Positions 49,261 to 59,546 of a stretch of DNA of 64,000 bases are shown here, piece after piece. Within the stretch, counting starts at the first letter, position 1. Each line of letters opens with the position of its first letter. Under the pieces are notes generated by a model. It did no database searches. It was given only the letters and a program-made list of their open reading frames with translations, and was not told the origin of the DNA. The position numbers and the translations under genes are program-made. The stretch comes from Methylobacterium symbioticum. Lineage in GTDB: Bacteria; Pseudomonadota; Alphaproteobacteria; Rhizobiales; Beijerinckiaceae. The stretch covers positions 1 to 64,000 of the forward strand of contig NZ_CABFPH010000007.1 in NCBI RefSeq assembly GCF_902141845.1. The letters are read 5' to 3'.

Positions 49261-49791
49261 TCACGTCGCCGTGACCGGCTCGCGCGGGCGCCGCCGTGCC
49301 GCGCGCCGCCCGAGATCCGAGGCGAGCCGCCACACGGCCCAGGTGGCGACGAAGCCGAGCAGGCCGGCGACCACACCGTCCGCATTCGTCGGCACTGCGG
49401 GCTGGTAGTCGCGCCAAGTGGCCCGGGCGAGGGCCGGATCGGGCTGGCGCATCACCGCCACCATGCGGCCGAGCGGACTCGTCGCGGCGGCGATGGCCTG
49501 CTGCTGGGCGCTCAGCGCCGCGAGGCGCTCGATATCGCCGCGCGCCGCCTCGCCCCGGCGGGCGACGAGCTGGTCCGGATTGCCGCGCAGCCGATCGACC
49601 GCGCCGTCGCGAGTGGTGCCGCTCGCCCGGGCATCGGCCTCGAGACCGTCGACCTGACGCCGCAACTCATCCACCGTCCCACCGAGGCGCTGCACGTATT
49701 GCTGGGTGAATTCGGGGCCCTGGGCGGCGATGCCGCCGCCGATCAGCCCGAGGGCGAGGCCGAGGGTTCGGATCACGCGGAACACGGGCAT
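49261..49791 (-). CDS. DUF2937 membrane protein
   Basis: 176 residues with an N-terminal span (VIRTLGLALGLIGGGIAA) followed by the DUF2937 sequence QGPEFTQQYVQRLGGTVDEL, a helical periplasmic part (RRQVDGLEADARASG) and a second span near the C-terminus (GVVAGLLGFVATWAVWRLA). A GTG at codon 3 (49785) has better GGAGG spacing than the ATG. Function is unknown. Confidence 0.8.
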   Translation of the reverse strand: MPVFRVIRTLGLALGLIGGGIAAQGPEFTQQYVQRLGGTVDELRRQVDGLEADARASGTTRDGAVDRLRGNPDQLVARRGEAARGDIERLAALSAQQQAIAAATSPLGRMVAVMRQPDPALARATWRDYQPAVPTNADGVVAGLLGFVATWAVWRLASDLGRRAARRRPREPVTAT

Positions 49792-49842
49792 CCTCCGTGG
49801 CGGCAGCGTGAGCGTAAAGGCGGGGAGCCGCGCTCCGGTTCC

Positions 49843-50847
49843 TCACCCCGGCAGGGAGAGGAGGCCGGCTTGCCCATCCGTGCAGCCGAAGGCGAGGCGG
49901 GCGCCGGCCGCGTCCCAGGCCAAGGCCGTGACGGCACTCCCCTTCACGGCCGGACGCACGAGAAGCTCGGCCGCGTCCGAGAAGCGCACGAGCAAGATGC
50001 AGCCGTCCTCGTAGCCGAGCGCCAGGACGGGCGCCTTCGGGTGGAAGCGGACTTGCGAGACCCGCGCCGGCCGCACGCCGCATTCCCGCGGCGCCTTGCC
50101 GGTCGGTCCCTCCTTCGAATCGAAAGGCCAGATGATCGCGGCCTCGGCGCCGCTGGTGGCGAGCCACTTGCCGTCGGACGACCACGACACCGAGCGCACC
50201 TTGGCCGGATAGCCCGACATCCGCATGTGTCCGCGATCCGGCTGCAGCCGCCAGCCGTGCAGGGCGTTCTCCTGCATGGTCGAGACCACGAAGCGGCCGT
50301 CCAGCGACCAAGTCACATCGATATGAGAGCCCTTCCATGACACCACCTCCGGCGGCGTCTCCAGGTTCGGGTACCAGAGGCTGACGCCGTTGTAGTGGGC
50401 CACCGCGAGGCGGAACCCCTTCGGTGCGAAGGCGAGGCCGCGGGCGGTGGAGGGGGCATCAAGGGTGCGCTCCCGGCCCTTGGGGTCGCGGGTGGCGACG
50501 CGCTTCCCGGCCGAGAAGGCGAAGCCGCCATCCGGATGCAGGGCGAGCGCGTCGATCCAGGCGCCGCCCTTCGCGGTCGCGGCCTCCGCGAGGGTGCCGT
50601 CACCACGGATCTCGACCACACGCCCGTCGTCGCCGCCGGTGAGAAGCCGGCGGCCCGTGCCTGCGGCGCAGAGGATCGAGCCTTCGGGGTGGGCGGCTGC
50701 CCGCACCGTCTCGCCGTCGCCCGCGAGCACCACGGTGCCGTCGCCCAGCGCGAGCGCCAGCCGGTCGCCGAGCCAGTGCGCAGCGGTGACGTGCGCGCCC
50801 GCCTCGATCGGTTTGACGTGGCTCAGCAGAGAGATCGGTGCGGTCAT
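49843..50847 (-). CDS. WD40-repeat protein
   Basis: 334 residues forming about seven beta-propeller blades (VTAAHWLGDRLALALGDGTV, IDALALHPDGGFAFSAG, HIDVTWSLDGRFVVSTM, VRSVSWSSDGKWLATSG and others). It has no signal peptide or catalytic domain, so it is likely a cytoplasmic scaffold. GAGGAC precedes the ATG. It starts 8 bp after the DUF1275 stop, suggesting one transcript. The partner is unknown. Confidence 0.88.
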   Translation of the reverse strand: MTAPISLLSHVKPIEAGAHVTAAHWLGDRLALALGDGTVVLAGDGETVRAAAHPEGSILCAAGTGRRLLTGGDDGRVVEIRGDGTLAEAATAKGGAWIDALALHPDGGFAFSAGKRVATRDPKGRERTLDAPSTARGLAFAPKGFRLAVAHYNGVSLWYPNLETPPEVVSWKGSHIDVTWSLDGRFVVSTMQENALHGWRLQPDRGHMRMSGYPAKVRSVSWSSDGKWLATSGAEAAIIWPFDSKEGPTGKAPRECGVRPARVSQVRFHPKAPVLALGYEDGCILLVRFSDAAELLVRPAVKGSAVTALAWDAAGARLAFGCTDGQAGLLSLPG

Positions 50848-50855
50848 GTCGGTCC

Positions 50856-51512
50856 TCAATGGGCGATGCGGGTGCGGGCGGCGAGCAGGGCCGCGGTGAC
50901 CGCGAGGCTGCCGCCGACGAGAGCCGGAAGGAGGAGGGCGTAAAGCTCGTAGCGGCCATAGGCCAGCGTGCCGACGAACGCGCCGACGAGGAGCGCGCTC
51001 CACACGGCCGCGTCGCCGAGCCAGCCGAGCCGTGGCCCCATGCCGGTGAACGCTTCGGCGATCTTCTGGGCCAGGCTGAACAGGGCGCCGGTGACGAAGG
51101 TGGTGCCGGCGCGGAAGCCCTTCACCTGGGCGAGAACCGCGTTCTGGGCACCCATGGCCATGGCCATGAAGAACGAGGCGAGGCCGAGTTCCGGCGTCGG
51201 CAGGCCGAGTGCCAGTGCCGCCATGATCAGCAGCGTCTCGTAGGCGAGTACCACGGGCGTCGCCCAGCGCCTCGGCACAACCATGGAGAGCCCGCTGCCC
51301 AGCGTCGCGCCGGCGAGGAAGCCGAAGATCAGAAGGATGGGCATCAGGGCGTGCCGGATCTCACCGTGGGCAAGGGACACGGAGAGCTGGGTCGTGTTGC
51401 CGCTCATGAACGAGGTGTAGAGGCCGCCGAGGCGCACGAAGCCTAGTGCGTCGACGTAGCCGGCCAGCGCCGTGAGGATCAGCCCGGTTCCCAGCTGCCA
51501 GCCACGATTCAC
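50856..51512 (-). CDS. DUF1275 (YoaK-family) membrane protein
   Basis: 218 residues with six hydrophobic spans. The N-terminus GLILTALAGYVDALGFVRLGGLYTSFMSGNT is the DUF1275 signature (AGYVDA...SFMSGNTT). Members are small integral proteins of unknown transport role. It lies upstream of the WD40 gene; the region before its start holds a CtrA-like box shared with the divergent response regulator gene. Confidence 0.88.
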   Translation of the reverse strand: MNRGWQLGTGLILTALAGYVDALGFVRLGGLYTSFMSGNTTQLSVSLAHGEIRHALMPILLIFGFLAGATLGSGLSMVVPRRWATPVVLAYETLLIMAALALGLPTPELGLASFFMAMAMGAQNAVLAQVKGFRAGTTFVTGALFSLAQKIAEAFTGMGPRLGWLGDAAVWSALLVGAFVGTLAYGRYELYALLLPALVGGSLAVTAALLAARTRIAH

Positions 51513-51537
51513 GAAGCGCGGCTCCCGGGAGGCGCCG

Positions 51538-51556
51538 CTAACCCTTCGTTAACCAT
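51538..51556. promoter_or_regulatory. CtrA-like box between DUF1275 and response-regulator genes
   Basis: CTAA-N7-TTAACCAT: one mismatch from TTAA-N7-TTAAC, followed by CAT as in Caulobacter half-sites. It lies 26 bp before the DUF1275 start and about 165 bp before the divergent receiver gene. Confidence 0.5.
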
Positions 51557-51719
51557 TTCAAGTGCTCCGTTCATTGGAGCGCGGGCAGGGTTAAGGCTCC
51601 GCTCACCAAACCTCAGCAATTCGATGCAAACACGGCGAACGCTGGCGCGCAGGGCTCCGTTGGTCCGGCGATCCGGTGAGGGGATGGGATCTCCGTGCCG
51701 GGTGAGTTGGAGTTGCGTC

Positions 51720-52151
51720 ATGATCCCCTTTGCCTATCCCGCGCTCGGACTGACGGCCGCCCATCTCGATCGCGGCGCCAACACGGTCCTGGTCGTCGAG
51801 GACGAGCCCGTCGTCTGCGAGCTCGCCGCCGAGGCCCTTCTCGACGAAGGATACCGCGTGCTCACCGCCGCCGATGCCTGGGAGGCGGAGGAGATCCTGG
51901 CCCGGGAGAGCGTCGACCTGCTCTTCACCGATATCGATCTCGCCCGCAACACGAACGGCATCGCGCTGGCCCGGCTCGCCCGCTGCCAGTGCCCGGACCT
52001 GCCCGTCGTCTACACCTCAGGCGGCCGCGCGGAGCTGTCCCACGGCGAAGCCGTCGCGCAATCCGTCTTCGTTCCGAAGCCCTATCGCCCGAGCCAGCTC
52101 GTGGCCCTGACCAACGACATCCTGGGCGGCAGCGCGCCGCACCATGCCTGA
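51720..52151 (+). CDS. Single-domain response regulator
   Basis: 143 residues forming only a receiver domain: E27 and D28 in VVEDEPV, phospho-acceptor D71 in LLFTDIDL, the switch residue in VVYTSGG, and K120 in VFVPKPYRPS. It has no output domain, so it must act by protein contact or as a phosphate sink, like other orphan CheY/DivK-type proteins. No kinase gene is adjacent. Confidence 0.92.
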   Translation: MIPFAYPALGLTAAHLDRGANTVLVVEDEPVVCELAAEALLDEGYRVLTAADAWEAEEILARESVDLLFTDIDLARNTNGIALARLARCQCPDLPVVYTSGGRAELSHGEAVAQSVFVPKPYRPSQLVALTNDILGGSAPHHA

Positions 52152-52166
52152 TCCCGAGACGAACTG

Positions 52167-52553
52167 ATGATCCGCCCGACCCTTCGCCTCTCCGCCCTCT
52201 CGTTACTGCTGATCGCCGGTCTGGCTGGAGGGTCCGCACAGGCCTGCGACGTGGCGGGCGCGAAGATCGAGGATCTGATCGCGGGCAAGGCCGAGCTTCA
52301 GGCGGGTGCCAACAGTCAGACTCTGCGCGACCTGCGCACGCTGCGCGACGCCGCGATCGTGCTGGAGAGCTACAAGTACGCGCCGGAATGTGAGCGGCTG
52401 CTCGCGATCGTGCGGAGCCTCGCGGCGGATCCGGACAAAGCGATCGAGCAGAGCGGCGATACCGACGAGGACAAGGCCGAGAGCATCGCGGAATCGCGCA
52501 AGCCCCGCATGCCGAAGGGCGAGAAGTCCGCGCCGGCCGAGGCCAAGCCCTGA
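52167..52553 (+). CDS. Small exported protein of unknown function
   Basis: 128 residues with a signal peptide (MIRPTLRLSALSLLLIAGLAGGSAQA-C), a helical middle (LRDLRTLRDAAIVLESYK) and a charged Lys/Glu/Pro-rich C-terminus. It has two cysteines in the mature part. It lies 15 bp after the receiver gene and likely shares its transcript; the 3' end abuts repeat copy 3. Confidence 0.7.
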   Translation: MIRPTLRLSALSLLLIAGLAGGSAQACDVAGAKIEDLIAGKAELQAGANSQTLRDLRTLRDAAIVLESYKYAPECERLLAIVRSLAADPDKAIEQSGDTDEDKAESIAESRKPRMPKGEKSAPAEAKP

Positions 52554-52559
52554 CCCGCA

Positions 52560-52617
52560 TGATCCAGGGCTCCTCCCTGGACCCGCGAGAGGGGTGATCC
52601 CTCTCGACACCCGGATC
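52560..52617. repeat. Dispersed intergenic hairpin repeat, copy 3 (truncated)
   Basis: Read on the minus strand it begins GGGTGTCGAGAGGGATCACC and continues into CTCTCGCGGGTCC and an AGGG...CCCT module, matching the first half of copy 1. It occurs in the opposite orientation to copies 1 and 2 and lies between two convergent genes. Confidence 0.75.
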
Positions 52618-53238
52618 TCAGTTCCGCCCCAGCCCCTGCTGGGCCTTGGCGATGGTCTTGGCGAGGCCCGCCGCCATGCGCTGGCGCAGGGCCTCGTTCA
52701 CCTCGATGTCGATGAGCCGCCAGGACCAGCCGCGCAGGCGCATGCGGATGCGGGTCTGCACGATCCGCGCCGCCTCGGGTGGCACCGGGATGACCACCGT
52801 GCGGAAGCCGCGCATCTCCGACATCAGGTAGTAGGGGACGAGCTTGCCGACCCGGTCGAGGTTGAGTCCGGAGGGCGGCTGCGCCTCCGGCCGCGGCAGG
52901 TCGAGGCGCTGCGGCCAGCCGTCGTCGAGGAGGTCAATCACCGTCTCCGGCGTCACCATGGTCTCAGCGAGGGCGAGTGCGAGCCCGACCGCCGCATCGC
53001 TGAGCTGCTGCCGCTCGCGGGGTTCCAAGGTGGGATTGCTGTCGGCCGCCGCTTTCACGGCGGCCGTGGTCTGACGGACGAGCGAGAGGCGCAGCGTCCG
53101 GAAGTTCACGTGCCGCTCGACATAGGCGACGTCGCGCGCCCGCACCGCCCGGGCGAGGTCGTAGAGGGCCCAGAGCGGACTCAGCGTGAAGAGCAGCCAG
53201 CCGAGGGCGATGGCGACGGGAATGGCGAGCCAGCGCAC
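52618..53238 (-). CDS. DUF2939 membrane-anchored protein
   Basis: 206 residues with one N-terminal span (LAIPVAIALGWLLFTLSPLWALYDLARAV-like) and a periplasmic or cytoplasmic helical domain typical of DUF2939 (ARDVAYVERHVNFRTLRLSL). The rest is a charged alpha/beta domain with no catalytic residues. The function of the family is unknown. It follows rppH after 28 bp on the same strand. Confidence 0.85.
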   Translation of the reverse strand: MRWLAIPVAIALGWLLFTLSPLWALYDLARAVRARDVAYVERHVNFRTLRLSLVRQTTAAVKAAADSNPTLEPRERQQLSDAAVGLALALAETMVTPETVIDLLDDGWPQRLDLPRPEAQPPSGLNLDRVGKLVPYYLMSEMRGFRTVVIPVPPEAARIVQTRIRMRLRGWSWRLIDIEVNEALRQRMAAGLAKTIAKAQQGLGRN

Positions 53239-53266
53239 GGGGTGGCTCAGGCGCGCGCGGCGCGGG

Positions 53267-53809
53267 TCACGCCGTGCGCGCCCATGCGGCGAGCGGCGCG
53301 AAGGTGGTGACGACGGCCTCGTAGACGGGCCGCTTGAACGGCACGATCAGCCCGGTCAGGTCCGAGAACGGCACCCAGCGCCAGGCATCGAATTCGGGTT
53401 TGTGCGCCCCACCGCCCGGATTCACCACGTCGATATCGTCGTCCGTGCCGAGAAAGCCGAAGGCGAACCATTTCTGGGCCTGGCCGCGGTAGCGGCCCTG
53501 CCAGGACCGCTTCAGCAGCTCGGGCGGAAGATCGTAGGTCAGCCATTCCGGGGTCTGGCCGAGCGGGCGCAGGCAGGAGGGCGAGACGCCCGTCTCCTCG
53601 TAGAGCTCCCGCACGGCCGCAGCCTCGGGCACCTCGCCCTCGTCGATGCCGCCCTGCGGCATCTGCCAGGCGGCCGCGTCGCCGGCTTCGGCCGGCATGT
53701 CTCTGCGCCGCCCGACGAAGGCGAGGCCATCCCGGTTGATCAGGGTGACGCCCACGCAGGGACGGTAGGGCAGGGGCGGTTCGCGGAGGGCGGTGGGCTC
53801 GATCGTCAT
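53267..53809 (-). CDS. rppH: RNA pyrophosphohydrolase (Nudix)
   Basis: 180-residue Nudix hydrolase that removes pyrophosphate from the 5' end of mRNA to begin decay. The Nudix box is complete, from GGIDEGEVPEAAAV to RELYEETGV, and the N-terminal RPCVGVTLINRDGLAFVGRR is the RppH pattern. The start at 53809 gives the conserved N-terminus; no strong ribosome binding site is seen. It lies between DUF2939 and the yibQ-like gene, all on the same strand. Confidence 0.94.
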   Translation of the reverse strand: MTIEPTALREPPLPYRPCVGVTLINRDGLAFVGRRRDMPAEAGDAAAWQMPQGGIDEGEVPEAAAVRELYEETGVSPSCLRPLGQTPEWLTYDLPPELLKRSWQGRYRGQAQKWFAFGFLGTDDDIDVVNPGGGAHKPEFDAWRWVPFSDLTGLIVPFKRPVYEAVVTTFAPLAAWARTA

Positions 53810-53861
53810 CGCGCGGGGACCATAGGGAGCCAGTGAGCCAGCGGCAACGCCCCGGTGGCGC

Positions 53862-55094
53862 CTACTCGGCCTTCGACAGCCGCGTCTCGCCACCGCGCAG
53901 GGCGACGCTCACCGGCACGAGGCGCAGGCCACGCGCGTCGAGGTCGCGGGCCCAGCGGGCGATGCGGTCGATGGTCTGGGGCAGGGCGCTGGCCGAAGCG
54001 AGAACGAACCCCTTTGTACGGGCCTGCGCTTCGAGCCGGGCGAGCTCACGGTCGATCGCGTCAGCGCGGGGCACCGCGTCGATCACGATCTCGGCGCGGG
54101 CCAGCGGCGTCTTCACCTTGGCCGACAGGCCGGCGGGGAGGGGCCGGGCCGCGGTGCCGTCGTCGACGAAGCCGAGCCCGCGGGCGCCGATCTCGCGCAG
54201 CACCGGTTCGAAGGCGCCCGCGTCGCTCATCAGCTTGGCGCCCATGAAGTTCACCACACCGACATAGCCGGGGAAGCGGCTCATCGCCCAGGCGAGGCGG
54301 TCGGCGTTCTCAGGCCCCTTGAGCGCCGTCAGCAGGGTCTGCGGTCCGGGATCGCTGTCGGGATAATCGAAGGGCTCCATCGGCGCCTGGAGCAGGACCT
54401 CGTGGCCCGCGGCGCGGGCGCGGGCCGCGGAGCGCTCGATTTCGGCGCCGTAGGGCGCGAAGGCGAGGCTGATCGTCGGCGGCAGCTTCACGATCGCGGC
54501 AGCGGTGGCGGCCTGGCCGATGCCGAGGCCGGTCATCAGGATGGCGATGCGCGGCCCGGTGCCAGGCTCCTCGGGACGGGCATAGACGTCGAGCGCCCGC
54601 AGCCGTCCCTCGCCGAGCTTCGGCATCGTGCCGTGGCGGCCACGGTCCGTGAGGCGCGGATCGGGAGCCGGGTTGAGCTGCACGTTCGGAGAGGGGACGC
54701 GGATGACCACCGTCTCGCTCGGCGCCGCAGTGCCGCTCGGACGCACCACGGTGACGCCCGACGCCGTCTCGATCTCCTCGGCGCTCCGCTGCGTGCGTGC
54801 GGGCGGCGCCTCGGCTTCGGGCGCCACCGCGGCGATCTGCGGCGCTTCGGCACGCACCGGTGCCGGATCGCGCAGCGTGATGGCGACGGTGACGCGCGGC
54901 TCGCCGCCCTGAGGATCCCCGAACAGCAGGACACTTCCGAAGACGGCCACGAGGAGCGCGCCCGTGGCGCCGGCCACGGCCTTCGGCGAGCGCGCCAGAG
55001 CCCGTGCGCGGGCGAGCGCCGCCTCCTTCCGGCTGAGCGGCGGTGTCACCCCCAAGGGTTGGGTCAGGATATCGTCGGACGTCTCACCCACCAC
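53862..55094 (-). CDS. Divergent polysaccharide deacetylase (YibQ-like)
   Basis: About 410 residues: a cytoplasmic segment, one span at about 40-62 (AVAGATGALLVAVFGSVLLFG), a Pro/Ala-rich linker, then a deacetylase-like barrel (RIAILMTGLGIG, ATISLAFAPYG-type core, GYVGVVNFMGAKLM). YibQ proteins belong to the polysaccharide deacetylase fold; this copy keeps the first Asp only loosely, so activity is uncertain. The start is set to a GTG at 55094; two in-frame GTGs occur together. A CtrA-like box lies about 75 bp upstream. Confidence 0.82.
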   Translation of the reverse strand: MVGETSDDILTQPLGVTPPLSRKEAALARARALARSPKAVAGATGALLVAVFGSVLLFGDPQGGEPRVTVAITLRDPAPVRAEAPQIAAVAPEAEAPPARTQRSAEEIETASGVTVVRPSGTAAPSETVVIRVPSPNVQLNPAPDPRLTDRGRHGTMPKLGEGRLRALDVYARPEEPGTGPRIAILMTGLGIGQAATAAAIVKLPPTISLAFAPYGAEIERSAARARAAGHEVLLQAPMEPFDYPDSDPGPQTLLTALKGPENADRLAWAMSRFPGYVGVVNFMGAKLMSDAGAFEPVLREIGARGLGFVDDGTAARPLPAGLSAKVKTPLARAEIVIDAVPRADAIDRELARLEAQARTKGFVLASASALPQTIDRIARWARDLDARGLRLVPVSVALRGGETRLSKAE

Positions 55095-55167
55095 GGCCTC
55101 GGCCCGGAGCCTCGCCGGAATCGCCGTAACGACGAAAGGGGGCCCCACGCCATTGCCGACCGCCAGG

Positions 55168-55183
55168 GTTAATTTTTCCTCAA
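55168..55183 (-). promoter_or_regulatory. CtrA-like box upstream of the yibQ-like gene
   Basis: On the minus strand TTGA-N7-TTAACC, one mismatch from the consensus, about 75 bp upstream of the proposed start. A cell-cycle link would suit a gene in the wall-remodelling cluster. Confidence 0.5.
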
Positions 55184-55210
55184 CGCGGGTGCGGGACCTG
55201 GGAAACGCGA

Positions 55211-55241
55211 AGCCCCGCCGGGCCTGGGGCCGGGCGGGGCT
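55211..55241 (-). terminator. Terminator hairpin after ctpA
   Basis: AGCCCCGCC and GGCGGGGCT pair, with an inner GGCC/GGCC arm. It lies 25 bp after the ctpA stop codon and ends the obg-to-ctpA transcript before the yibQ-like gene. Confidence 0.7.
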
Positions 55242-55266
55242 CGAGACAGGAGACCGAGACCTGAGC

Positions 55267-56588
<1,322 letters not shown>

Positions 56589-56589
<1 letters not shown>

Positions 56590-57926
56590 TAGCCGCGAAC
56601 CTTCTCGCTGGGGCTCCTGGCCCACCAGGGCTCCGGATCGATGGAGCCACCGTCCTTCTTGAACTCGACGTACAGGACCGGATCGCCACGGTCGCCGTCC
56701 GCTGCCGGCTGCGCCGCACTTCCCTCGCCCATGCTGCCCACCGGCTCTCCCGCGAGCACGAATTGGCCGACCTCGACGCTGATCTGATCCATTCCCGCCA
56801 GCAAGAGATAGTAGCCATCGCCCGCATTGATGATCAAGAGACGGCCATACGACCGGAAGGGGCCCGCGAAGGCCACCCAACCATCAGCGGGCGAGGAGAC
56901 CACGGCCTTCGGGCGTGTCGAGAACGTGATGCCGCGCGTCAAACCGCCATTGCCGTCGGGCTGGTTGAAGGTGCGCAGGAGGCGGCCGCTGACGGGGCGT
57001 GGAACCTCGCCGCGCACCTGCGCGAAGGGTGTCTTGGGGGCGAGACGCGCCGGGTCGCGGAACCCGGCCGCGGCGAAGCGCTGCTGCGTCGCCTTGGCCT
57101 CCCGTTCCTCGGCGGCGCGGGCCTCCTCCGCGGCGCGGCGGGCGGCGCTCACCTCGCTCGTCATGCGGTCGAGGAGATCCTTGAGATTGCGCGCCTGATT
57201 GCCCAGCTCGGCCGCGCGTACGCGTTCGGCGGCGAGCCCGCTCTCGACTTCCGCCTGACGGGTGCGGCGGATGGTGACCAGGGCGTTGAGTCGCTGCTGC
57301 TCGCGGGCCCATCCGGCAAGGTCGTTGCGCAAGCCCTCCCGGTCGGCGGCGATCAGGCTGCGCAGGCGCACCAGTTCCGTGAGGTCGCCCGCGAGCGTCG
57401 CCACCTCGCCGCGCAGTTCCGGCACCACCGCGCCGAGCAGCATGGAGGTGCGGATCACCGCGAGGACGTCCTCGGGATTGACCAGGACGGCCGGCGGCGG
57501 GCGCCGGCCCATGCGCTGGAGCGCGGCCAGGATCTCGGCGATGACGGTGCGGCGGGCGTCGAGCGAGCGCCGGATCGCGGCCTCGCTCTCGCCCATGGTG
57601 CGCAGCCGCTCTTCCAGCCGCGTCAGCCGCGCCTCGGTCGCCTGGGCCTGCCGGCCGGCATCGACCAGGGCGGCGTTCAATTTCGCGCGATCCTGCCCGA
57701 TCGCGGCGATCTCGGACTCGGCTTGGGCGCGCGCGCCGGTGCTGGCGGCCAGGGCCTCCTCGATGCGCTTGAGGTTCTCGGCGCGGCGCTCGCGCTCAGC
57801 CTGGGCCTTCTGCAGACGGTCCTGCTCCTGGGCCGGCAGGTCCTCGGCACACGCGGGCGCGGCGGCCGAAGAGAGGGCCAGAAGGAGCAGGGCGCCCGCC
57901 GCCCGTCTGATGAAGCCTCGCGTCAC
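56589..57926 (-). CDS. EnvC-like murein hydrolase activator (degenerate M23 domain)
   Basis: 445 residues with signal peptide (MTRGFIRRAAGALLLLALSS), a long coiled coil (about 35-240) and a C-terminal LytM/M23 domain (about 320-430: GRLLRTFNQPDG, SSPADGWVAFAGPFRSYGRLLIINAGDGYYLLL). The zinc ligands of active LytM, HxxxD and HxH, are absent, so it must activate an amidase instead of cutting murein, as EnvC does. Starts at a GTG. Its overlap with ctpA suggests they work together at division. Confidence 0.9.
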
Positions 57927-57939
57927 CGGGTCGTGCCGC

Positions 57940-58437
57940 TCAGGCCCCGGCTTCGCCGCGATGATAGGGATGGCCGGCCAGGATCGTCATGGAGCGGTAG
58001 AGCTGTTCGAGGACGAGCACGCGCACGAGACCGTGCGGGAGCGTCGCCGCCCCGAAGGACAGAATCAGCTCCGCGCGCGTCCGAATTGAGGCATCGTGGC
58101 CGTCCGGCCCGCCGATAGCGACGCAGAGCGCCGCGCGCCCGGCGTCGCGCCAGCCTCCGATCCGGTCCGCGATCTGCTCGCTCGTGAGATCGGACCGCCC
58201 GCGCTCGTCGTAGGCGATGAGGATGCCGCCGGCCGGCAGGTGGCCGAGCAGTCCCGCCGCCTCCTCGGCACAGCGGTCGTCCGCCCGCCGTGCCCGGCTC
58301 TCGACGAGTTCCACGAGGTCGCAGGTGGTGAAGCCGAGCGCCCGGCCGGACTGGGCCGTGCGCTCGCGGTAGCGCGCGGCGAGGTCGCGCTCGGGCCCGT
58401 TCTTCAGGCGGCCGACCGCGGCGACGAGAAGGCGCAA
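57940..58437 (-). CDS. rlmH: 23S rRNA pseudouridine-1915 N3-methyltransferase
   Basis: 165-residue SPOUT methyltransferase with the family N-terminus RLLVAAVGRLKNGPERDLAARY, the SAM-binding segment CVAIGGPDGHD and C-terminal LVRVLVLEQLYRSMTI. The start is a TTG at 58437, which gives the conserved N-terminus; no ATG or GTG fits better. It follows rsfS after 13 bp, both for ribosome maturation. Confidence 0.92.
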   Translation of the reverse strand: MRLLVAAVGRLKNGPERDLAARYRERTAQSGRALGFTTCDLVELVESRARRADDRCAEEAAGLLGHLPAGGILIAYDERGRSDLTSEQIADRIGGWRDAGRAALCVAIGGPDGHDASIRTRAELILSFGAATLPHGLVRVLVLEQLYRSMTILAGHPYHRGEAGA

Positions 58438-58450
58438 GGGTGAGGCGCCG

Positions 58451-58858
58451 TCAGCCGGCGAGCTGCTGGCCGGCGGGGCGGTCGGCGCCCCACATCTTTT
58501 CCAGGTTGTAGAAGCCGCGCACCTCAGGCCGGAAGATGTGCACCAGCACGTCTCCCGCGTCGATCAGGACCCAGTCGCAGGCCGGCATGCCCTCGACGCG
58601 GGCATTGCCGAAGCCGCGGGCCTTCATCTCCTGCAGGATCTTGTCGGCGATCGAGCCGACATGGCGCTGCGAGCGCCCGGAGGCGATGATCATGGTGTCG
58701 GCGAGCGAGGTCTTGCCGGCGAGGTCGATCGCGATCGTCTCCTCGGCCTTCATCTCGTCGAGGCAACCGAGAGCGAGCGCCCTCAGGTCTTCGGTTCGCG
58801 CCAGCGCGTGGGTCTCGGCGCTGGCGGCCTCGGTGTGGGTCGTCTCGGGCAGCGTCAC
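58451..58858 (-). CDS. rsfS: Ribosome silencing factor
   Basis: 135-residue protein of the RsfS/Iojap family that binds L14 on the large subunit and blocks subunit joining in poor conditions. Motifs: AEETIAIDLAGKTSLADTM, IIASGRSQRHVGSIAD, GDVLVHIFRPEVRGFYNLEKMWG. The GTG at 58858 has AGGA upstream, preferred over a longer frame. It lies between nadD and rlmH, the same order as in many bacteria. Confidence 0.92.
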   Translation of the reverse strand: MTLPETTHTEAASAETHALARTEDLRALALGCLDEMKAEETIAIDLAGKTSLADTMIIASGRSQRHVGSIADKILQEMKARGFGNARVEGMPACDWVLIDAGDVLVHIFRPEVRGFYNLEKMWGADRPAGQQLAG

Positions 58859-58945
58859 GGTTCCTGATGAGAATTGGATTCCGCCGGAGCGGCACGGTCC
58901 GAAAGTGGAGGGTTCGCGATGCGATTGCAATACGCGATCTGCCGT

Positions 58946-59539
58946 TCACAGGCCCTGGCGGATCTGCGTGGAGGACAGATTCGAGCGCGGGCCGTGCAGG
59001 TAGGTCCAGGCAGGCGGGCGCCGCAGCGCCAGCGTCCCGGCCTGGTCCTCGGGCACGCGAGCCCCAGCAAGGAACCGAGCCGCGCGCGCGTTCGGGGCGC
59101 GCAGCGTGTGGCCGGGCCGGTCGATTACCGCGATCGGGACCCGCGCGGCGATCTCGCGGAAGCCACGCCAGCGGTGGAAGCTCGCCAGCGAATCAGCCCC
59201 CATGATCCAGACGAAATGCACGTCGGGCCGTCGCGCCGTGAGGTAGCGGATCGTCTGCCGGGTGTAGCGGGCGCCGATCGCCTCCTCGAAGCCGGTGACG
59301 GCGATGCGCGGATGGTCGGCGATCGCGGCGGCCTGGGCACAGCGCTCGGCCATCGGCGCGAGAAGGCCGCGGTCCTTCAGCGGGTTTCCGGGCGTGACCA
59401 GCCACCAGACCCGGTCGAGCGCCAAGCGCCGCAAGGCCGTCAGCGTGACATGCCGGTGCCCGAGATGGGCCGGGTTGAAGGAACCCCCGTAGAGCCCGAT
59501 CCGCATGCCCGATGCGGTCGGCGGCAACGTTGCCCGCAC
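58946..59539 (-). CDS. nadD: Nicotinate-nucleotide adenylyltransferase
   Basis: 197-residue enzyme adding AMP to nicotinate mononucleotide, the step after NadC. Motifs: GLYGGSFNPAHLGHRHV, the HIGH-like ATP site, and the C-terminal SSTQIRQG. The start at 59539 (GTG) keeps the LPPTASGMRIGLYGG lead common in Hyphomicrobiales; an ATG at 59506 is the alternative. It is far from nadABC and lies 7 bp after proA. Confidence 0.93.
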   Translation of the reverse strand: MRATLPPTASGMRIGLYGGSFNPAHLGHRHVTLTALRRLALDRVWWLVTPGNPLKDRGLLAPMAERCAQAAAIADHPRIAVTGFEEAIGARYTRQTIRYLTARRPDVHFVWIMGADSLASFHRWRGFREIAARVPIAVIDRPGHTLRAPNARAARFLAGARVPEDQAGTLALRRPPAWTYLHGPRSNLSSTQIRQGL

Positions 59540-59546
59540 AGCCGCG

